Origin: Chloroflexota bacterium
GTDB taxonomy: Bacteria > Chloroflexota > Limnocylindria > QHBO01
Direction of reading: 5' to 3'
Assembly (NCBI GenBank): GCA_020848055.1
Contig: JADLBB010000229.1
Location: 1-10,770 of the forward strand
Length of the DNA: 10,770 nucleotides
Below, one piece after another: positions 7,485 through 10,770 of this stretch. Within the stretch, counting starts at the first letter, position 1. The number at the start of each line of letters is the position of its first letter. Made by a program: the position numbers and the translations under genes. The notes beneath the pieces were generated by a model, which was not told the origin of the DNA, searched no databases, and saw only the letters and a list, made by a program, of their open reading frames with translations.

Positions 7485-7491
7485 AATCGGG

Positions 7492-8508
7492 TCAGTTGAT
7501 CACGTCCGGGCGCAGGATGATCCGCCCGTCGACCTCGCCCGCCTCCATCCGCCGATGCACCTCGGCGGCGGCGGACAGCGGCAGCCGCTCGGTGATGCGC
7601 GCCGTGAGGCGCCCATCGGCCAGCAGGCGATTGATGTGCTTGGCGGCTTCGGCCAGCTGGGTAACCGATGCGCGGCTCAGGACGAAGCCAACGATGCTTA
7701 TGTCCCGCGTGTACAGCTGGCGCAGCGGCAGCTCGACATCAGCCGACACCGACGCGGTGACAAGAATGCGGGCACCGACGGCCAGGATGGAGGGATGCAC
7801 GGCCAGGTCGTGGTGGCCGGAGGTGTCCCATAGCACGTCGATGCCGTCGGGCGCCAGTTCGACCAGGTGCTCGGCGAGCGACGGGTCGCGGTAGTCGACG
7901 GCCGCATAGGCTCCGGCCGCGAGACAGCGTGGGTGATCCGCCTGCCGGGCACTGGCGATGACCCTGGCCCCGGCCTCGGCCGCCATCTGCAGCGCGGCCA
8001 TCCCGACGTTGCCGCCGGCCCCGCCCACGTACACGATCTCATCGGCGCGCAGCCGCGCGTGGATGAACCAGGCCAGGCATGCGGTGGCGGCCGGGTGCGC
8101 CACCGCCACGGCGACCTCCGGATCGACACCGTCGGGCAGCCGATACAGGCGCTCGACGGGCACCGATGCGTACTCGGCGAACGACCCCTGCCGGCCGTCG
8201 TGGCCGAGGCTGTTGCACCACACGCGCTCTCCCGCCACGAATCCGAGTTGGGCCGAGCCAGGCTCGACGACCGTGCCCGCCAGGTCGCGCCCGATGATGA
8301 ACGGCATCGGCACCGGCGTGGAGTAGCGGCCCGCACGGATCATCGTGTCCACCGGGTCGACGGTGACGGCCTCGACCCGCACCAGCACCTCGGAAGCGCC
8401 GGGGGTGGGCAACGGCAACTCGCCGTACCTGATGGCGTCGGCCGCACCGAGCTCGGCCACGAAGGCCGCCCGCATCGTGCCGGAGTTCATCGGAATGCCG
8501 TCCGGCAT
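7492..8508 (-). CDS. MDR-family NAD(P)H:quinone oxidoreductase-like (zinc-independent alcohol dehydrogenase superfamily)
   Basis: A 338-residue medium-chain dehydrogenase/reductase. The N-terminal GroES-like domain (12-130) shows MRAAFVAEL, VLVRVEAVTVDPVDTMIRAG and PFIIGRDLAGTVVEPG. The Rossmann domain carries the dinucleotide loop VGGAGGNVGMAALQMA (161-176), and the end GEVDGRIILRP is typical of quinone oxidoreductases. The zinc-binding Cys/His set of classical alcohol dehydrogenases is absent, which places it with the zeta-crystallin/QOR-like reductases. The physiological substrate is unknown. Three ATGs are possible (8508, 8490, 8475), none with a clear Shine-Dalgarno; MRAAFV at 8475 matches where relatives usually begin, while 8508 leaves a 12-base gap from the guaB3 stop. 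Cotranscription with guaB3 is likely. Family assignment is firm; the start may be 6 or 11 codons downstream. Confidence 0.9.
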   Translation of the reverse strand: MPDGIPMNSGTMRAAFVAELGAADAIRYGELPLPTPGASEVLVRVEAVTVDPVDTMIRAGRYSTPVPMPFIIGRDLAGTVVEPGSAQLGFVAGERVWCNSLGHDGRQGSFAEYASVPVERLYRLPDGVDPEVAVAVAHPAATACLAWFIHARLRADEIVYVGGAGGNVGMAALQMAAEAGARVIASARQADHPRCLAAGAYAAVDYRDPSLAEHLVELAPDGIDVLWDTSGHHDLAVHPSILAVGARILVTASVSADVELPLRQLYTRDISIVGFVLSRASVTQLAEAAKHINRLLADGRLTARITERLPLSAAAEVHRRMEAGEVDGRIILRPDVIN

Positions 8509-8520
8509 CGTGGGATGACT

Positions 8521-9684
8521 CTACTCCCGACCCGCCAACTGCCAGGACTTGCCCTCGGTGGCGATCGACGGCGCGATGACCATCTCGACGGCGTGCATCT
8601 CGCGAATGGTGCGCGCGCCCAGCGCAGCCATGGACTGGCGCAGCGCGCCCGCGAGGTTCTGTGTGCCGTGGGTCGTCTCCGCCGGGCCGAACAGGATCTG
8701 CTCCAGCGGCAGCCGCTCACCGATCCGGATCCGGGTCCCGCGCGGCAGGGTCGGCGATGGAGCCGCCATGCCCCAGTTATAGCCGCGGCCCGGTGCCTCG
8801 ACGGCGCCGGCGAACGGGGAGCCGAGCATGACCGCATCGGCGCCCGATGCGATTGCCTTGGCGATGTCGCCGCCGGTCTTCATGCCGCCATCTGTGACGA
8901 TCGGGACGTGACGCCCGGTCTCACGCTCGAAGCGATCACGGGCGGCGGCCACCTCCAGCGTGGCCGACACCTGAGGCACGCCGATGCCCAGCACCTCGCG
9001 CGTCGTGCAGGCGGCGCCGGGGCCGACCCCGACGAAGATGCCGGCGGCACCCTGCTGCATCAATTGGTAGGCCGCCTCGCCGCTGACCGTGTTGCCGACC
9101 AGGACCGGCAGCTTGAGCGCCCCGACCAGGTCGGACAGCGACAGCACGCGGCCCGAGGTCGAGATGTGGTGCGCGCTGCTGACCTGTGACTGGACCAGGA
9201 ACAGGTCGGCACCCGCCTCGGCCGCCAACGCGGCGTGATGCCAGGCCGATGCCGGCGTGGTGGCCACGGCCGCCACCGCGCCCTGGGCCTTTATGCGCCG
9301 GATCAGTGCGTCGATCAGGTCATCGCGCACCGGCGCCGCGTACGCCTCGGCCAGAACGTGAGCCGCGGCCTGGCCGGATTCGGCTCCAGCCACGCGATCG
9401 ATGATCGGTCCGGCATCCTCGTAGCGGGTGTACAGGCCCTCGAGGTTGATGAAGGCGACCGCTCCATGGCGCGACAGGCGCACGGCCATGTCGACGTCGG
9501 CCACCGCATCCATGGCGGCCGCCAGGAACGGGATCTCCAACCTCAGGCCGCCGATGTCGGTCGCCAGGTCCACTTCGGCGGGATCGGCGGTCACCGCACC
9601 GGGGACGAGCGCGACCTCCTCGAAGCCGTAGGCGCGACGGAGGCGAGCGTCGGTCGCGGTCCGCTCCGGCACAAGGTCGATCAT
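8521..9684 (-). CDS. guaB3: GuaB3 family IMP dehydrogenase-related protein
   Basis: A 387-residue TIM-barrel protein of the IMP dehydrogenase/GMP reductase family, of the short GuaB3 type without the CBS pair. The catalytic loop GVGPGAACTTREVLGIGVPQ (219-238) has the nucleophilic Cys at 226, and the phosphate-binding TDGGMKTGGDIAKAIASGADAVMLG spans 264-288. NLEGLYTRYEDA (80-91) and EAPGRGYNWGMAAPSPTLPRG (296-316) are features I associate with GuaB3 rather than GuaB. By homology it should act on a purine nucleotide with NAD(P). GuaB3 from cyanobacteria has been reported to have IMP dehydrogenase activity, while the role of other GuaB3 proteins is less clear. The ATG at 9684 is supported by GGAGG five bases upstream. 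The oxidoreductase follows after 12 bases. Length and start fit the family; a full-length guaB may lie elsewhere. Confidence 0.92.
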   Translation of the reverse strand: MIDLVPERTATDARLRRAYGFEEVALVPGAVTADPAEVDLATDIGGLRLEIPFLAAAMDAVADVDMAVRLSRHGAVAFINLEGLYTRYEDAGPIIDRVAGAESGQAAAHVLAEAYAAPVRDDLIDALIRRIKAQGAVAAVATTPASAWHHAALAAEAGADLFLVQSQVSSAHHISTSGRVLSLSDLVGALKLPVLVGNTVSGEAAYQLMQQGAAGIFVGVGPGAACTTREVLGIGVPQVSATLEVAAARDRFERETGRHVPIVTDGGMKTGGDIAKAIASGADAVMLGSPFAGAVEAPGRGYNWGMAAPSPTLPRGTRIRIGERLPLEQILFGPAETTHGTQNLAGALRQSMAALGARTIREMHAVEMVIAPSIATEGKSWQLAGRE

Positions 9685-9689
9685 CGTGG

Positions 9690-9694
9690 CCTCC
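9690..9694 (-). promoter_or_regulatory. Ribosome binding site of guaB3
   Basis: GGAGG with five bases (CCACG) before ATG at 9684. It is the clearest Shine-Dalgarno in the window and fixes the guaB3 start. Confidence 0.8.
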
Positions 9695-9710
9695 GGTGGG
9701 GCACAACGAA

Positions 9711-9733
9711 CCCGCGCGGCAATGCGGCGCGGG
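9711..9733 (-). promoter_or_regulatory. GC-rich hairpin in the guaB3 leader, possible attenuator
   Basis: On the minus strand CCCGCGC pairs perfectly with GCGCGGG; after a C-C mismatch an inner GC/GC pair closes the loop ATT. TTCGTT follows the stem. The hairpin ends about 16 bases before the GGAGG box. It could slow or end transcription, or affect access to the ribosome binding site, but the T-run is short and no ligand-binding RNA class is recognised. Confidence 0.35.
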
Positions 9734-9801
9734 CGGTGGTCGCTGCGGTGGTAGTGACGGCGCGGATCGGGTGCATCGGTGGTGCGTTGCGGCTTTGTGC
9801 A

Positions 9802-9821
9802 ACTATAGCCGACCGGTCAGC
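9802..9821 (-). promoter_or_regulatory. Candidate guaB3 promoter: -10-like box beside a 14-bp palindrome
   Basis: On the minus strand TATAGT (9807-9802) matches the -10 consensus in five of six bases and is one of very few A/T patches nearby. Directly upstream is GCTGACCGGTCGGC (9821-9808), a palindrome with one mismatched pair and a perfect core GACCGGTC. No TTGACA-like box lies at 17 bases, so the promoter may rely on a regulator bound at the palindrome. The implied leader is about 110 bases. The palindrome could instead be a 3' hairpin of the HAD gene. Confidence 0.4.
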
Positions 9822-9847
9822 CGCGCCGATGCATTCCCGATGCGAGG

Positions 9848-10770
9848 TCAGAAATCGTGCGGGGCGGGCTCCGCGGTTGGGACGTCGGCCGGCCTCGCGT
9901 CGGCCTCGAGCGAGGCGCGCACGCGATCGCGGATCTCGTCGGCGGATGACCGCAGCGGCGCGACGGGTTGGATCGGCGCGATCGCTTGCACCGCCGCGGC
10001 TTCGGGCGGAGCCGGTGCGGCTGGGATCGGCGGCTCGTCGGTGACGTGGCTCGGGGCTCTGCGCACGGCCCGTCGCAGGGCCAGGGCCTGGTCCTCCACG
10101 ATCCGCTCGGCGATGCGCCGCACCTCGGTCGTGAGCCACAGGTGGGCGGTCGAGTCCGGCGTGTAATCAGCCTCGGCGAAGGCGTGGATGCGGCCGTCGC
10201 GCAGGAGCGCGTTGATCTGCTCGAACTGAGCCTGCGAGCCGCGCTGGTAGACGCCGAACGCCCTGCCGCCGTTGGCCCGCACTACCGACCAGGCCGGCAC
10301 GTCCGAGGGTCCATCGGCGACGTAGATCATGTTGCTGAACGGTACGCGGCGCAGCTCGGCGGGCAGGTGCGAGTTGACGTCGATCTCCGGGTGACGGTTG
10401 GTACCCTTGTTGATCTCGAACAGCGCGCGCGTCTTGGAGGTGTTGTCGATCTGGTACCCCAAGGCGGTGATCTCGGCCGACGGGAACAGCTGGCGCTGCT
10501 CGGGCCGCGCGTAGCCCGGCGGATGATGGGCCTCGATGAACTCGCAGGCCCAGACGTCCTCGACGTACGGGCGGACGGCGCTGCCCTCGATCATCGGCCG
10601 CAGCCCGGTGGACACGACGTAATGCTCGAGCGTGATGTCCGCGCGCTCGAACGTCGGGTCTTCCTCGACCGAGGCGCGCAGCGTGGCCAGGAACTCGGGC
10701 ATTCCCGGGTGGAACGTCAGCTCGGAGCCGAGCTCGTGCAGGATCCGGTTCGAGAGGCCCTTGAAGGTGC
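9848..10770 (-). CDS. HAD-superfamily phosphatase-like protein, 5' end cut by window edge
   Basis: The frame is open to the window edge and gives 306 visible residues; the N-terminus, where the catalytic DxD of HAD motif I would be, is missing. HYVVSTGLRPMIEGS (visible residues 49-63) fits motif II (Ser53/Thr54). NTSKTRALFEINKG (109-122) supplies candidate motif III lysines (112, 121). NMIYVADGPSDVPAWS (146-161) is a clear motif IV with Asp152 and Asp156 as metal ligands. This points to a phosphomonoesterase or phosphotransferase of the phosphoserine-phosphatase-like branch, with substrate unknown. The last 69 residues, starting near APSHVTDEPP, are Ala/Pro-rich and then helix-like, outside the HAD fold. 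An ATG at 10702 lies inside the conserved domain and is not the start. guaB3 follows after 163 bases containing a candidate promoter, so it is probably a separate transcript. Confidence 0.85.
   Translation of the reverse strand, partial: TFKGLSNRILHELGSELTFHPGMPEFLATLRASVEEDPTFERADITLEHYVVSTGLRPMIEGSAVRPYVEDVWACEFIEAHHPPGYARPEQRQLFPSAEITALGYQIDNTSKTRALFEINKGTNRHPEIDVNSHLPAELRRVPFSNMIYVADGPSDVPAWSVVRANGGRAFGVYQRGSQAQFEQINALLRDGRIHAFAEADYTPDSTAHLWLTTEVRRIAERIVEDQALALRRAVRRAPSHVTDEPPIPAAPAPPEAAAVQAIAPIQPVAPLRSSADEIRDRVRASLEADARPADVPTAEPAPHDF

Larger units (their letters stand above)
7157..7491. other. 335-bp intergenic region rich in short inverted repeats
   Basis: It lies between the oxidoreductase stop and the MBL start. 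Open frames here (for example minus 7190-7486) give Arg/Pro/Ser-rich products without motifs and I do not call them. The region holds a perfect 9-bp hairpin (7240-7263), a second hairpin with one bulge (7290-7313), a near-palindrome at 7275-7288, a compound dyad next to the oxidoreductase stop (7452-7484), and the 8-base direct repeat GCGCATTG at 7400-7407 and 7450-7457. No consensus promoter pair is visible, although the MBL-guaA unit needs one somewhere here unless it is read through from guaB3. Confidence 0.55.
9685..9847. other. Intergenic region between the HAD gene and guaB3
   Basis: These 163 bases hold the candidate promoter and palindrome (9802-9821), the leader hairpin (9711-9733) and the ribosome binding site (9690-9694). 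GCACAA at 9701-9706 and TTGTGC at 9795-9800 are complementary and could close a long-range helix around the leader, but if transcription begins near 9795 most of one arm would not be in the RNA. No small gene is visible. Confidence 0.5.

Noticed and set aside
7190..7486. 98-codon minus-strand frame (and an overlapping 89-codon frame) in the gap before the MBL gene
   Set aside because: It starts with TTG, has no Shine-Dalgarno or motif, and runs through several hairpins; overlapping open frames here reflect GC content.
7867..9189. 440-codon plus-strand open frame opposite the oxidoreductase and guaB3
   Set aside because: It spans two well-identified minus-strand genes and has no recognisable motif.

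Overview
The window is a high-GC bacterial chromosome segment (roughly 70% G+C by eye, with strong G/C preference at third codon positions). Every gene I can support lies on the minus strand, so transcription runs from position 10770 towards 1. There is no sign of a mobile element, phage, CRISPR array, rRNA or tRNA. A GuaB3-type IMP-dehydrogenase relative without CBS domains, together with a large UPF0182 membrane protein, fits Actinomycetota or a high-GC lineage of Chloroflexota. The sequence alone does not decide between them.

Layout in transcription order. (1) 10770-9848: a HAD-superfamily phosphatase-like protein, its N-terminus cut by the window edge, with an Ala/Pro-rich tail. (2) 9847-9685: a 163-bp gap with a TATAGT -10-like box, a near-perfect 14-bp palindrome just upstream of it, a GC-rich leader hairpin and a good ribosome binding site. 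(3) 9684-8521: guaB3. (4) 8508-7492: an MDR-family NAD(P)H:quinone-oxidoreductase-like protein 12 bases after guaB3, probably cotranscribed. (5) 7491-7157: a 335-bp gap rich in short perfect inverted repeats. (6) 7156-6341: a metallo-beta-lactamase-fold hydrolase with a full zinc-ligand set. (7) 6344-4593: guaA (GMP synthase), whose TTG start overlaps the previous stop codon and which carries a long N-terminal extension. (8) 4592-4172: a 421-bp gap with a 25-bp operator-like dyad. (9) 4171-1172: a 999-residue UPF0182 membrane protein. (10) 1169-1: purD, which begins two bases after the UPF0182 stop and lacks only about its last 30 residues at the window edge.

Purine synthesis is the common thread: PurD (GAR synthetase, early IMP pathway), GuaA (XMP to GMP) and GuaB3 (an IMPDH/GMPR relative) lie within 10 kb on one strand. 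They are interleaved with proteins that have no established purine role (the MDR reductase, the MBL hydrolase, UPF0182). The tight junctions (MBL/guaA with a 4-base TTGA overlap, UPF0182/purD with a 2-base gap) imply translational coupling. I see no clearly novel system. The best leads are the operator-like dyad before UPF0182, the dyad-rich gap before the MBL gene, the guaB3 control region, and the extended GuaA N-terminus.
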